From Myxococcota bacterium (GTDB taxonomy: Bacteria; Myxococcota_A; UBA796; CAJQPC01): DNA of 36,446 bases. Positions 1 to 9,288 of the stretch are shown piece after piece. The notes below the pieces were generated by a model. That model did not search any database. It worked only from the letters and a program-made list of their open reading frames with translations, and was not told the DNA's origin. The stretch lies in NCBI GenBank assembly GCA_023150845.1, contig JAKLKD010000036.1:1-36446 (forward strand), read 5' to 3'. Within the stretch, counting starts at the first letter, position 1. Each line of letters starts with the position of its first letter. The position numbers and the translations under genes were made by a program.

Positions 1-114
1 CCGCGCGACGCCGAGATCACGGCCCACCACGGCGACCTCCCTGCCCTCTCCGACGAGCTGGGCGGCGATGGCCGCGCCGATCCCCCGCGTCCCGCCTGTG
101 ACGACGTACACCAT
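1..114 (-). CDS. SDR-family oxidoreductase, N-terminal fragment
   Basis: This is the first 38 codons of a gene cut by the left window edge. The ATG is at 114. The translation begins MVYVVTGGTRGIG, which is the glycine-rich NAD(P)-binding motif (TGxxxGxG) of short-chain dehydrogenases/reductases, followed by a helix and the second strand (EVAVVGRD). The Arg after the second strand hints at NADP(H) preference. The catalytic Tyr-Lys region lies outside the window, so the substrate cannot be named. A perfect palindrome lies 38 bases upstream of the start and probably controls the gene. Family assignment is secure; specific function is unknown. Confidence 0.85.
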   Translation of the reverse strand, partial: MVYVVTGGTRGIGAAIAAQLVGEGREVAVVGRDLGVAR

Positions 115-151
115 CTCGCACCTCCAGCGCCCAGGCTGAATCACCTGACCG

Positions 152-172
152 AACTAGAATATCATTCTAGTT
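152..172. promoter_or_regulatory. Palindromic operator upstream of the SDR gene
   Basis: A perfect 9-base inverted repeat (AACTAGAAT and ATTCTAGTT) flanks a 3-base centre. It is a marked AT-rich island in very GC-rich DNA. Its size and symmetry suit a dimeric helix-turn-helix repressor; TetR-family operators near lipid-metabolism dehydrogenases often look like this. It lies 38-58 bases upstream of the SDR start at 114, where a promoter would be expected. The regulator is not in the window, so the family is an inference. Confidence 0.6.
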
Positions 173-216
173 TCTACTGGACAAACCCCCGGCCGCGCCG
201 CTCGGGCGAACGGGCG

Positions 217-1029
217 TCAGCCGCCTTTGGTGAGGGTGCAGGCCTCGGCGTCCCCAGCCTTACAGGCCTGCTCCAGCAGCGCCTTGCCCTTCGCGGCGTC
301 CGGGGTGGCCGCCTTGCCCCCGAGGTGCATCTTGCCCAGCTCGCGGCAGGCCCCGGCGTGCTGGCTCTCGCAGGCCAAGACGAAGCGGCGCTCGGCCTGC
401 TCTCGGTTGGCCGCGCCCTCGGCGCCGAGCAACGACATGCCCAAAGCGTAACAGGCGTCCTGGTCGCTGCCGTTGCAGGCCTGGCGGTAGAGCTCCCGGG
501 CCTGCATCACGTCGCGGTAGCCCGGCGGCCCGCTCTCCATGAGCTTGCCCTCGCGGTAACAGGCCCGGGCGACCCCGGCGTTGCAGCTCGTCGAGAAACG
601 CTCCAAGGCCGCCGCGGTGTCTTTCGGCGCGGCGTAGCCGCCCTCCTGGAGCACGCCGACGTGGAAACAGGCCCGCATCGCCCCCTCGTCGCAGTCCGCG
701 GTGTAGACCCCCCGCAGGCGCTCACGCTCGGGCTCCCCCAAGGCCGAGAACGTCCGGCTCAGGGCCTCGTCTTGGTCCTCCCAGGCGAGGCGCATCAGGG
801 CCTCGTGGGCGCAGGCGGACTTCACACCTTGGGCGCAGCCGCTCTCAAAGAGCGCGATCGCCCGGCTCGGGTCGGCGGCGCTGCCCCGCCCGTTGGCGGC
901 GGCCACCCCTTCTGAGACACACTTCTCCCCGGCGCAGGGCGTCTGCTGCGCGCTGGTGGTTGGCGCGAGGAGCGCGCTCACACCAAGCGTGAGCGTCGCC
1001 ACCACAACGATGGTCACGAGCCTGTTCAT
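217..1029 (-). CDS. Cysteine-rich Sel1-repeat exported protein
   Basis: A 270-residue protein with an N-terminal signal peptide (basic MNR, hydrophobic stretch to about residue 22, then TSAQQ). The rest is built of Sel1-like helical repeats. Six copies of a C-x7-C pattern (for example CDEGAMRAC, CNAGVARAC, CKAGDAEAC) sit about one repeat apart. This is the arrangement of Hcp-type cysteine-rich Sel1 proteins, where the pair forms a disulfide inside each repeat, so a periplasmic or secreted location fits. The ATG at 1029 was chosen because GGAGG precedes it by a few bases and the signal peptide starts there; the frame continues upstream without these signs. Such repeats usually mediate protein contacts; the partner is unknown. 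It follows the DUF2752 gene after 20 bases. Confidence 0.85.
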   Translation of the reverse strand: MNRLVTIVVVATLTLGVSALLAPTTSAQQTPCAGEKCVSEGVAAANGRGSAADPSRAIALFESGCAQGVKSACAHEALMRLAWEDQDEALSRTFSALGEPERERLRGVYTADCDEGAMRACFHVGVLQEGGYAAPKDTAAALERFSTSCNAGVARACYREGKLMESGPPGYRDVMQARELYRQACNGSDQDACYALGMSLLGAEGAANREQAERRFVLACESQHAGACRELGKMHLGGKAATPDAAKGKALLEQACKAGDAEACTLTKGG

Positions 1030-1049
1030 CAACCCTCCGGGGATGCGCG

Positions 1050-1433
1050 CTATTCTGACACGCCGCGGGCCGGAGCATTCCAGGGACTGAGTCGACGGGC
1101 CAGGATCATGAGCCGGTAGGGGATCTGCGCGGCGACGAAGATCCAGAGCGCGGGCCCGAAGAGGTGCATCCGGAGCGCCTCCAAGGGGCTCCCCTCCCCC
1201 ATGAAGCCGAAGGATCGAGTGAGCCCACAGCCCGGGCAACGAAGCCCAGTGAGCGCCTTGAGCGCACACATCGGCGGCAGGTCAACGCCGAAGAGCGTCG
1301 CGCCCTCCCGGCTGGGGTCGAGGAGGATCGACGCCCCGACCACGAGGAGCGCGGCGCAGAGCGCGACGACGTGGTTGCTCGTCGGCGTCTCCCGCGCCCA
1401 AGACGGCGCGGTTGGAGACGCCGCGGCGCTCAA
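1050..1433 (-). CDS. DUF2752 family small membrane protein
   Basis: A 127-residue protein with two likely membrane helices (around residues 21-38 and 90-110) and the signature CPGCGLTRS near residues 66-74, which defines DUF2752. Function is unknown for the family; the cysteines could bind metal or form a disulfide. The start is taken as TTG at 1433, which overlaps the nusB stop (TTGA) and suggests translational coupling. No strong ribosome binding site is seen, so the start is uncertain. It is the last or second-to-last gene of the riboflavin run. Confidence 0.75.
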   Translation of the reverse strand: MSAAASPTAPSWARETPTSNHVVALCAALLVVGASILLDPSREGATLFGVDLPPMCALKALTGLRCPGCGLTRSFGFMGEGSPLEALRMHLFGPALWIFVAAQIPYRLMILARRLSPWNAPARGVSE

Positions 1434-1876
1434 GGCAGGCGCCCCGCGTCACGCGCGATCCGATCGAGGATCCCGTTCACGAAGGCCTTGGAGTCCTGGG
1501 TGCCAAAACGTTTGGCGAGCTCGATGGCCTCGTTGATCGTCACGTTCACCGGGATCTCGTTGAGGAACGAGAGCTCGTAGGCCCCGAGCCGCAGGATGTT
1601 CCGGTCCACGAGCGACATCCGCGCCACGCGCCAGTTCGTCGAGCTGGCCTGGATGCGGGCGTCCAGCGCCTCACGCCGGGCGTCTACCCCTTCAGCGAGG
1701 GTGGTGGCGAAGGCGACCTCGTCGGCCTCGGGCTGGTGCGCCCCGAGGGACTCATCAGCCCCGTCGAGGATGCCCGCCCAGAGCCCGTCCAGGGCGATCT
1801 TCGCGGAGGTGCCCGCGAGATCGGCCTGGTAGAGCGCCTGGAGGGCGTAGTCACGGGCGCGGCGTCGGCTGGCCAC
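1430..1876 (-). CDS. nusB: Transcription antitermination factor NusB
   Basis: A 148-residue all-helical protein of usual NusB length. It starts with the typical basic segment (ASRRRARDYALQALYQ) and ends with the conserved RFGTQDSKAFVNGILDRIAR. NusB binds boxA RNA with NusE (S10) in antitermination complexes on rRNA operons. The gene starts with GTG directly after the ribH stop codon (TAG-GTG). The ribH-nusB neighbourhood is a very common bacterial arrangement and supports the call. Confidence 0.96.
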   Translation of the reverse strand: MASRRRARDYALQALYQADLAGTSAKIALDGLWAGILDGADESLGAHQPEADEVAFATTLAEGVDARREALDARIQASSTNWRVARMSLVDRNILRLGAYELSFLNEIPVNVTINEAIELAKRFGTQDSKAFVNGILDRIARDAGRLP

Positions 1877-2353
1877 CTAAGCCCCCACGTCGAGGGACTT
1901 GAACAAGGAGACCATCTCCAGCGCACCCAGGGCCGCCTCGGCGCCCTTGTTGCCCATCTTGGTGCCCGCGCGCTCGATGGCCTGCTCGATGGAGTCCGTC
2001 GTGAGCACGCCGAAGATCACGGGCACGCCGGTCTGCAGCGCCACCTGGGCCGTGCCCTTGGCGACCTCGCTGGCGACGTACTCGAAGTGCGGCGTGCCGC
2101 CCCGGATGACGCAGCCCAAGGCGATGATCGCGTCGTAGCGCCCGGTGCGGGCGAGGCGCGCGACGGCGACGGAGATCTCCACCGCGCCGGGCACCCAGAC
2201 CACCTCACAGCGGCTCTCAACGTCGACGCCGTGGCGGCGAAGGGTGTCGAGCGCGCCGTCGAGCAGGCGAGACGTGATGAGATCGTTGAAGCGGGACACG
2301 ACCAGGGCGAAGCGACCGCCCGCGTCGGTGTGAAGCCCCTCATAGACGCGCAT
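1877..2353 (-). CDS. ribH: 6,7-dimethyl-8-ribityllumazine synthase
   Basis: A 158-residue lumazine synthase, full length. It condenses 3,4-dihydroxy-2-butanone 4-phosphate with 5-amino-6-ribitylaminouracil, the penultimate step of riboflavin synthesis. Visible marks are VVSRFND near the N-terminus, WVPGAVEI, the substrate loop [14 protein letters not shown] with the catalytic His (about residue 88), and [19 protein letters not shown] at 2353 is preceded by GGAG at a rather long distance of 10 bases. It follows ribBA after 6 bases. Confidence 0.97.
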   Translation of the reverse strand: MRVYEGLHTDAGGRFALVVSRFNDLITSRLLDGALDTLRRHGVDVESRCEVVWVPGAVEISVAVARLARTGRYDAIIALGCVIRGGTPHFEYVASEVAKGTAQVALQTGVPVIFGVLTTDSIEQAIERAGTKMGNKGAEAALGALEMVSLFKSLDVGA

Positions 2354-2359
2354 GGCGTT

Positions 2360-3588
<1,229 letters not shown>

Positions 3589-3589
<1 letters not shown>

Positions 3590-4242
3590 CAGCGCTCCTT
3601 CCCGGTATAGCCCAAGGCCCGCAGGCGCTCGAAGCTCAGGTTTCCGCCGCCGGACTCCGCCCGCAGCAGCCGCTCGACGTACCGCGCGAGCACATCCACC
3701 TCAAGGTTCACACCTTCGCCGGGGCGGCGCGTGGTCATGTGCGTGCTCCGAGCGGTGTGGGGGATGACGTTCACGCGGAAGGAGTCTCCTCGCAGCTCGT
3801 TGACGGTCAACGACACGCCGTCGATGCAGATGGAGCCCTTCTCGGCGATGTATCTCGACAGCTCCGGCGGCGCCTCTACCCACAAGACCCAGCTCTCGCC
3901 GTCCTCGTGGGAGGAGCGCAGCACGCCGACGCCGTCGACGTGGCCCTGGACGAGGTGCCCGCCGAGGCGATCCCCAGCGCGCAGCGCCTGCTCCAGGTGC
4001 ACACGATCCCCTGGGCGACGTTGGCCCAAGGTCGTGCGCTCCATCGTCTCCCGGCCCGCCGTGGCGGTGAAGCTCTCCCCCTCTTTGGTCTCGACGGTGA
4101 GGCAGACGCCGTCCACGGCGATAGACGCGCCGAGCTCGACGGTGGAGAGGTCATAGGCCGTCTTGAGGCGCAGCACGACGCCGTTGTCTTTGGGCCGAAC
4201 CGCGAGGATCGTGCCCAGGTCGGTGACGAGTCCGGTGAACAT
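3589..4242 (-). CDS. ribE: Riboflavin synthase, alpha subunit
   Basis: A 217-residue protein made of two similar lumazine-binding barrels. It begins with the diagnostic MFTGLV and carries the repeated motifs VDGVCLTV (about 45-52) and IDGVSLTV (about 141-148), plus [11 protein letters not shown]. It dismutates two 6,7-dimethyl-8-ribityllumazine molecules into riboflavin. The ATG at 4242 shares one base with the ribD stop (TGATG) and gives the family N-terminus. It stands between ribD and ribBA in a riboflavin cluster. Confidence 0.97.
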
Positions 4243-5285
4243 CAGGCACGCTCCAGCACGATGAGCAGGTCCTCGCCGACGGGCCGCGCGTCTACGTGGC
4301 GGAGCCTGTAGGCCTCGGCCAAGGGGATCGGCGCGCCGCCGACGAAGCCCAGGCCCCCGGCGAGCACCTTCGGCGCCACGAAGAGGCAGAGGCGATCGAC
4401 GAGGCCAGCGCTGAGGAGCGCGCGGTTGAGCCCGGCGCCGCCCTCGACGAGCACGCTGTGCACCCCCCGCGCGGCCAGGGCCCGGAGCCCAGCGCCGAGA
4501 TCGACGCCGCCCTCCGCCCGGGGCACCCGCACCACGTCGGCGGGCAAGGCGCGGTCCGGGGCGTCCTGGGCGCAGAGCACGACGGGGCGACGCCCGGCGC
4601 GCATCACCCGGGCCTCGGGCGTGACTCGAAGCTGAGTGTCGACGATCACCGGCAGGGCGTCGCGGCCGCCCTCGATCCGGGTGTTGAGGCTCGGGTCGTC
4701 GGCGAAGAGCGTGCCCGAGCCCACCATCACCGCGTCGTGGCGGTCGCGCAGGCGGTGGCCCTCCAGGCGCGCGGCCTCGCCGGTGATCCATTGGGAGCGC
4801 CCGAAGGCGTCGGCGACGCGGCCGTCGAGGCTCACCGCGGCCTTCACGGTGACGAGGGGGCGCCGCTCGCTCAAGGCGAGCAGGTACGGCGCGTTGAGCG
4901 CCCGGCAGGCGGCCTCCTCGACGCCGAGCACGACCTCGACCCCGGCGGCGCGCAGACGGTCGAGGCCCATCCCGGCGACGATGGGGTTGGGATCGACCAT
5001 GCCGACGATCACCCGGCGCACCCCGGAGCGCAGCACGGCGTCGGTGCAGGGCGGGGTGCGGCCGTGGTGGTTGCAGGGCTCCAGGTTGACGACCATCGTG
5101 GCGCCGGGCGCCCGGCGGTCGGGGAGCTTCCGGAGGGCGTCGACCTCGGCGTGATCCTGGCCCGCCGCGCGGTGGAAACCCTCGGCCAAGGTCTCGCCCG
5201 CGTCGGAGACGATGACGCAGCCGACCATGGGGTTCGGCGCCGTACGGCCCTCGGCCTGGCGCGCGAGCTCCAGGCAGCGGCGCAT
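4242..5285 (-). CDS. ribD: Bifunctional riboflavin deaminase/reductase RibD
   Basis: A 347-residue protein catalysing the deamination and side-chain reduction that follow GTP cyclohydrolase II in riboflavin synthesis. The N-terminal deaminase domain has the zinc site HAE (45-47) and PCNHHGRTPPC (70-80). The C-terminal reductase begins near residue 150 (VTVKAAVSLDGRVA) and contains the nucleotide-binding VEGGAGLNRALL. ATG at 5285 is chosen because GAGG lies just upstream and the family N-terminus (MRRCLELA) follows. A GTG at 5303 overlapping the nrdR end is an alternative. The order nrdR-ribD-ribE-ribBA-ribH is widespread. Confidence 0.96.
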   Translation of the reverse strand: MRRCLELARQAEGRTAPNPMVGCVIVSDAGETLAEGFHRAAGQDHAEVDALRKLPDRRAPGATMVVNLEPCNHHGRTPPCTDAVLRSGVRRVIVGMVDPNPIVAGMGLDRLRAAGVEVVLGVEEAACRALNAPYLLALSERRPLVTVKAAVSLDGRVADAFGRSQWITGEAARLEGHRLRDRHDAVMVGSGTLFADDPSLNTRIEGGRDALPVIVDTQLRVTPEARVMRAGRRPVVLCAQDAPDRALPADVVRVPRAEGGVDLGAGLRALAARGVHSVLVEGGAGLNRALLSAGLVDRLCLFVAPKVLAGGLGFVGGAPIPLAEAYRLRHVDARPVGEDLLIVLERA

Positions 5286-5292
5286 CCAGCCC

Positions 5293-5754
5293 TCAGCGCT
5301 CACCGGGGGTCTCCAGAAGCGGCTGGAGCAGGGCCAAGAAGGCCTCCGGGCTCGCGAGCTCTTGGTACACCGAGGCGAAGCGGAGGTACGCCACGCGGTC
5401 CAGCGCGAGGAGCTCCTCCAAGGCCAGCTCGCCGATGCGGCGGGAGCTGATCTCGCCCTTGTCCCCCTCAGCGAAGACCCGGCGCTCGATACGCGCCAGG
5501 GCCGCCTCGACCTCCTCCTGGGCCACGGGGCGCTTCCGGCAGGCCACTCGTAGGCCCGCGCGCACCTTGTCCTCGTCAAAGGCCTCCCGAACGCCGGTCT
5601 TCTTGACCACCTGGGGCATCCGCAGCTCCAGGCGCTCATGGGTCGTGAAGCGCCGCCCGCAGGACTCACACTCCCGACGCCGCCGGATGGTGTCTCCGAG
5701 GTCGCGGGAGTCGATGACCTTCGACTCGGCGTGTTGGCAGGCCGGACAGATCAA
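5293..5754 (-). CDS. nrdR: Transcriptional repressor NrdR
   Basis: A 153-residue NrdR, full length. It has an N-terminal zinc ribbon (CPAC at 3-6 and CESCGRRF near 29-36) and an ATP-cone domain from about residue 46 ([16 protein letters not shown]). NrdR senses dATP/ATP and represses ribonucleotide reductase operons by binding NrdR boxes. The start is a TTG at 5754 that overlaps the glyA stop (TTGA); it gives the invariant M-x-CPxC N-terminus, so the non-ATG start is well supported. glyA-nrdR-ribD is a common order. Confidence 0.96.
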   Translation of the reverse strand: MICPACQHAESKVIDSRDLGDTIRRRRECESCGRRFTTHERLELRMPQVVKKTGVREAFDEDKVRAGLRVACRKRPVAQEEVEAALARIERRVFAEGDKGEISSRRIGELALEELLALDRVAYLRFASVYQELASPEAFLALLQPLLETPGER

Positions 5755-7022
5755 CGCCGGGTGCTCCAGTCGATGTGCACGTCGGGCACGGGGTGGGCCT
5801 CACACCAGGCCGCGACCTGGCTGGAGACCCGGGCCAAGGTGGCCTCGTCGTTCGGGGCGCTGAGCACGTCGGCGATGAGGTCGCCGATCATCGCCGCGTC
5901 GTTGGCGTCCATGCCCCGGGTGGTCATGGCCGGGGTGCCGATGCGCACGCCCGAGGTCACGAAGGGGGAGCGCTTCTCGCCGGGCACGGTGTTCTTGTTC
6001 ACCGTGATCGCCACCTTGCCCAGGGCCTCCGAGGCGTCTTTGCCCGAGAGCTCCCGATCGCTGAGGTCGATGAGCATGAGGTGGTTGTCGGTGCCGCCGC
6101 TCACCAGCGAGAAGCCCCGGGCGACGAGGCGGGCGGCGAGGGCCTGGGCGTTGTCGATGACCTGGGCGGCGTAGGCGCGGAAGGAGGGATCGAGGGCCTC
6201 ACCAAACGCCACGGCCTTGGCGGCGATGACGTGCATGAGCGGCCCGCCCTGGGTGCCGGGGAAGACCGCGGAGTTGAGCCCCTTCATCACGTCCTTGTTG
6301 CCCAAGACCAGGCCGCCGCGGGGGCCGCGCAGGGTCTTGTGGGTCGTCGTCGAGACGTACTCACAGAAGGCTACGGGGTTGTCGTGCAGCCCGGCGGCGA
6401 CGAGGCCCGCGACGTGGGCGATGTCGGCGAGCATGACGGCGCCGACCTCATCGGCGATGGCCCGAAAGCCCGCCCAGTCCCAGGCCCGGGGGTACGCGCT
6501 CGCCCCGGTGATGATCATCTTGGGGCGGTGGGCCAGGGCCAGCTCGCGGACCTGGTTCATGTCGATGCGGCCCGTGGCGGGGTCGAGGCCGTAGTGGAAG
6601 GCCTTGTAGGTGAGCCCCGAGGAGTTCACCGGCGAGCCGTGGGTGAGGTGCCCGCCGTGGCTCAGGTCGAGGCCCAAGATCGTGTCGCCGGGCTTGAGCG
6701 CGGCGAGGAACACCGCGGCGTTGGCCTGGGCGCCGGAGTGGGGCTGCACGTTCGCGCCGATGGAGCCAAAGAGCTGCTTGGCGCGGTCGCGGGCGATGAT
6801 CTCGACCTGGTCCACGAAGTCGCAGCCGCCGTAGTAGCGGAACTTCGGCAGGCCCTCGGCGTACTTGTTCGTGAGCGGCGAGCCCATCGCCTCCATCACG
6901 GCCTTGGAGGCGTAGTTCTCCGAGGCGATGAACTCCATGTCGTGGGCCTGGCGGCGGATCTCACCGAGGATCGCCTCGTAGACGGCGGGATCGGCCTTCG
7001 CGAGCTGGCTGAGGTCTGACAT
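5751..7022 (-). CDS. glyA: Serine hydroxymethyltransferase
   Basis: A 423-residue PLP enzyme that interconverts serine and glycine with tetrahydrofolate and supplies one-carbon units. Seen motifs are [10 protein letters not shown] near residue 30, the [11 protein letters not shown] segment near 91, SHGGHLTHG, and the PLP lysine in [14 protein letters not shown] (Lys229). The length is typical. ATG at 7022 has GGAG six bases upstream. The stop overlaps the nrdR start by four bases. Confidence 0.98.
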   Translation of the reverse strand: MSDLSQLAKADPAVYEAILGEIRRQAHDMEFIASENYASKAVMEAMGSPLTNKYAEGLPKFRYYGGCDFVDQVEIIARDRAKQLFGSIGANVQPHSGAQANAAVFLAALKPGDTILGLDLSHGGHLTHGSPVNSSGLTYKAFHYGLDPATGRIDMNQVRELALAHRPKMIITGASAYPRAWDWAGFRAIADEVGAVMLADIAHVAGLVAAGLHDNPVAFCEYVSTTTHKTLRGPRGGLVLGNKDVMKGLNSAVFPGTQGGPLMHVIAAKAVAFGEALDPSFRAYAAQVIDNAQALAARLVARGFSLVSGGTDNHLMLIDLSDRELSGKDASEALGKVAITVNKNTVPGEKRSPFVTSGVRIGTPAMTTRGMDANDAAMIGDLIADVLSAPNDEATLARVSSQVAAWCEAHPVPDVHIDWSTRR

Positions 7023-7040
7023 CGTGTGCTCCTTACTCGC

Positions 7041-7493
7041 TCAGGCGCCGCGGCCGAGCGTCTCGATGGCGGTGATCTTCTGGACTCGCTCCGCGTGGCG
7101 ACCACCCTCGAAGCTCGCGGAGAGGAAGGCGTCGACGAGCTCCAAGGCCAGCCCGACGCCGATCACCCGCTCGCCGAGGCAGAGCACGTTGGCGTCGTTG
7201 TGCTGGCGGGTGGCCCGGGCGGAGAAGGTGTCGGAGCAGACCGCGGCGCGCACGCCGGGCACCCGGTTCGCCGTCATCGCCATGCCTTGCCCCGTGCCGC
7301 AGCACAGAAAGCCGAGCTCCGCCTCCCGGGAGGCGACGGCCCGGGCCACGGCCACGGCGAGGTCGGGGTAATCACAGCGCTCGGCGACGAGGGTGCCGTG
7401 GTCGGTGACGTCGTGGCCGAGCCCGCGCAAGTGCGCGATGATCTGGGCCTTTAGGGCGAAGCCAGCGTGGTCAGCGCCGATGGCGAGCCGCAT
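7041..7493 (-). CDS. rpiB: Ribose-5-phosphate isomerase B
   Basis: A 150-residue RpiB/LacAB-family isomerase interconverting ribose 5-phosphate and ribulose 5-phosphate. The start MRLAIGADHAGF, the DYPDLA segment, the anion hole and catalytic region CCGTGQGMAMTANR, and HNDANVLCLGERVIG are all characteristic. It has the usual length. ATG at 7493 has GGAG five bases upstream. It lies between fabF and glyA; ribulose 5-phosphate is also a riboflavin precursor, which may be why it is kept beside the rib genes. Confidence 0.95.
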   Translation of the reverse strand: MRLAIGADHAGFALKAQIIAHLRGLGHDVTDHGTLVAERCDYPDLAVAVARAVASREAELGFLCCGTGQGMAMTANRVPGVRAAVCSDTFSARATRQHNDANVLCLGERVIGVGLALELVDAFLSASFEGGRHAERVQKITAIETLGRGA

Positions 7494-7565
7494 GGGGTCT
7501 CCTGCGCGCGGGGTGGGCGGAGCGACGTAACCCGGCGGCGCGAGCGCGGCGCGTCCCCGGGGCGC

Positions 7566-8804
7566 TCAGGACTCGAAGCGACCGAAGACCACCGAGGCGT
7601 TGGTGCCGCCGAACCCGAAGGAGTTGCTGATCGCCCGGCGAATCGGCACCTCCCGCGCGGTCTTGGGCACATAGTCGAGGTCACACTCGGGGTCTGGGGT
7701 CTCCCAGGTCGCTGTCGGGGGCACGACGCCGTGGTGCAGCGCGAGCACCGTCGCGACGGCCTCGATGCCGCCCGCGGCGCCCAAGAGGTGCCCGGTGACG
7801 GCCTTCGTCGAGGACACCATGAGCTTGTCGGCGTGGTCGCCGAACACGGCGCGGATCGCCGTGGTCTCGGTGCTGTCGTTCTGCGGCGTCGAGGTGCCGT
7901 GGGCGTTGATGTACTGCACGTCGGAGGGGTTGAGCCCGGCGCTGCGCAGGGCCATCCGCATACAGCCCGCCGCGCCGCGACCGCCCGGCGCCGGGGCGGT
8001 GAGGTGGTGGGCGTCGTTCGTGAGGCCGTAGCCCAAGATCTCGCCGTAGATCGTCGCCCCGCGGGCCTGGGCGTGCTCCAGGGACTCCAAGACGAGCACC
8101 GCGGCGCCCTCCCCCATCACGAAGCCGTCGCGGTCGGCGTCGAAGGGCCGGGAGGCCCGGGCGGGGTCGTCGTTGAACTTGGACAGCGCCTTCATCACCA
8201 TGAAGCCGGCGAAGGCCGTCGGGGTGATCGCCGCCTCGGCGCCCCCGGCGAGGATGACGTCGGCGTCGCCTTGGCGGATGACACGCCAGGCCTCGCCGAG
8301 GCTGTGGTTGCCCGAGGCGCAGGCCGTCGAGACGCAGAGGCTCGGGCCCTGGGCGTTGTGGCGCATGGCGATGTGGCCCGCGGCGAGGTTCGTCAGCGCC
8401 TTGGGGATGAAGAACGGCGAGAGGCCCTTCCAGCCCTGGGAGACGAAGTCCGAGTGCCCGGCGAAGATCTCCTCGATGCCGCCGATGCCCGTGCCGACGT
8501 AGACGCCGAAGCGCTCCGGGTCGAGCTTGGCGCCTGGGAGGCCCGCGTGCTGCGCGGCCTCGTCCGCCGCGGCGATGGCGAGCTGGCAGAAGCGGTCCAT
8601 GCGGCGCGCCTCTTTTTTGCCGACGGCCGCGTCGGGGTCAAAGCCCTTCACCTCTCCGGCGAAGCGCACCGGCCAGCCCGTCGGATCGAAACGGGTGATG
8701 GGCCCGATGCCTGAGCGGCCCTCAACCATCGAGGACCAGTTGTCGCCGAGGTTCAGGCCACAAGGACTGAGGGCCCCTAACCCCGTGACTACCACACGAC
8801 GCAT
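7566..8804 (-). CDS. fabF: 3-oxoacyl-[acyl-carrier-protein] synthase II
   Basis: A 412-residue condensing enzyme for fatty acid elongation. The catalytic Cys162 lies in VSTACASG, and the two active-site histidines are in NAHGTSTPQNDSTE and KAVTGHLLGAAGG. The N-terminus MRRVVVTGLGALSPCG is typical. ATG at 8804 is preceded by GGAGGCCGC, the same leader that precedes acpP. It is separated from acpP by 152 bases containing a long-range inverted repeat. No other FabH/FabB/FabG gene is in the window. Confidence 0.97.
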   Translation of the reverse strand: MRRVVVTGLGALSPCGLNLGDNWSSMVEGRSGIGPITRFDPTGWPVRFAGEVKGFDPDAAVGKKEARRMDRFCQLAIAAADEAAQHAGLPGAKLDPERFGVYVGTGIGGIEEIFAGHSDFVSQGWKGLSPFFIPKALTNLAAGHIAMRHNAQGPSLCVSTACASGNHSLGEAWRVIRQGDADVILAGGAEAAITPTAFAGFMVMKALSKFNDDPARASRPFDADRDGFVMGEGAAVLVLESLEHAQARGATIYGEILGYGLTNDAHHLTAPAPGGRGAAGCMRMALRSAGLNPSDVQYINAHGTSTPQNDSTETTAIRAVFGDHADKLMVSSTKAVTGHLLGAAGGIEAVATVLALHHGVVPPTATWETPDPECDLDYVPKTAREVPIRRAISNSFGFGGTNASVVFGRFES

Positions 8805-8890
8805 GCGGCCTCCGACCCATGAACGTCACGCGCACACAGCGTTGGGCAGCGGCTCACGAGGACGTCCGTTGAAGCACACAACCCGGTATA

Positions 8891-8945
8891 GCGCCAACGA
8901 TCGCCGCTCGCCACCGAAGCGACGGGGGCTAAGCGGCGTTGGCGC
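8891..8945 (-). repeat. Inverted repeat between acpP and fabF
   Basis: GCGCCAACG at 8891-8899 and its perfect complement CGTTGGCGC at 8937-8945 enclose 37 GC-rich bases. In the acpP-fabF transcript this could form a stable stem just after the acpP stop codon (8957). There is no T-tract, so it is not a classical terminator. A role in partial termination or in protecting the acpP mRNA is an inference. Confidence 0.4.
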
Positions 8946-8956
8946 AGGCGGCGTGG

Positions 8957-9202
8957 CTACTTGACGTGGCTGCTGACGTAGCTGATGGCGTCGCCGACGG
9001 TGAGGATCTTCTCGGCGTCTTCGTCGGAGATGTCGACGTTGAACTCTTTCTCGATGGCCATGACGAGCTCGACGATGTCGAGGGAGTCCGCGTTGAGGTC
9101 GTCGATGAAAGCGGCCTCGGGAACGACCTTCTCGGCGTCTACGCCGAGGTACTCCGCGATGAGACCCGTCACCTTATCGACGATCACTTTGTTCTCGGCC
9201 AC
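8957..9202 (-). CDS. acpP: Acyl carrier protein
   Basis: An 81-residue acidic helical protein that carries the growing acyl chain on 4'-phosphopantetheine. The attachment serine is in the [18 protein letters not shown] motif. The start is taken as GTG at 9202 because GGAGG lies four bases upstream and the resulting N-terminus ([19 protein letters not shown]) matches the family; an in-frame ATG further upstream at 9241 lacks a ribosome binding site. It stands between the DUF99 gene and fabF, where fabHDG would normally intervene upstream. Confidence 0.97.
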   Translation of the reverse strand: MAENKVIVDKVTGLIAEYLGVDAEKVVPEAAFIDDLNADSLDIVELVMAIEKEFNVDISDEDAEKILTVGDAISYVSSHVK

Positions 9203-9238
9203 GCGGCCTCCACCAGAGCAGGGTTGGTTCGCTGACCA

Positions 9239-9266
9239 CATTTATCGTGCGCGCGCCTCCTGGCAA
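9239..9266 (-). promoter_or_regulatory. Probable promoter of acpP
   Basis: On the minus strand TTGCCA (9266-9261) and TAAATG (9244-9239) are separated by 16 bases. The pair lies in the 86-base gap between the DUF99 stop and the acpP start and would give acpP a transcript of its own. The same -35 word, TTGCCA, occurs upstream of yceD. Confidence 0.45.
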
Positions 9267-9288
9267 GGCCCGACCCTGGCCGCGCCCG

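Noticed and set aside
4242-5295. FMN riboswitch in front of the riboflavin genes
   Set aside because: nrdR and ribD are adjacent or overlapping, and the other rib gaps are at most 6 bases, so there is no room for the roughly 120-base element and its conserved core was not seen elsewhere.
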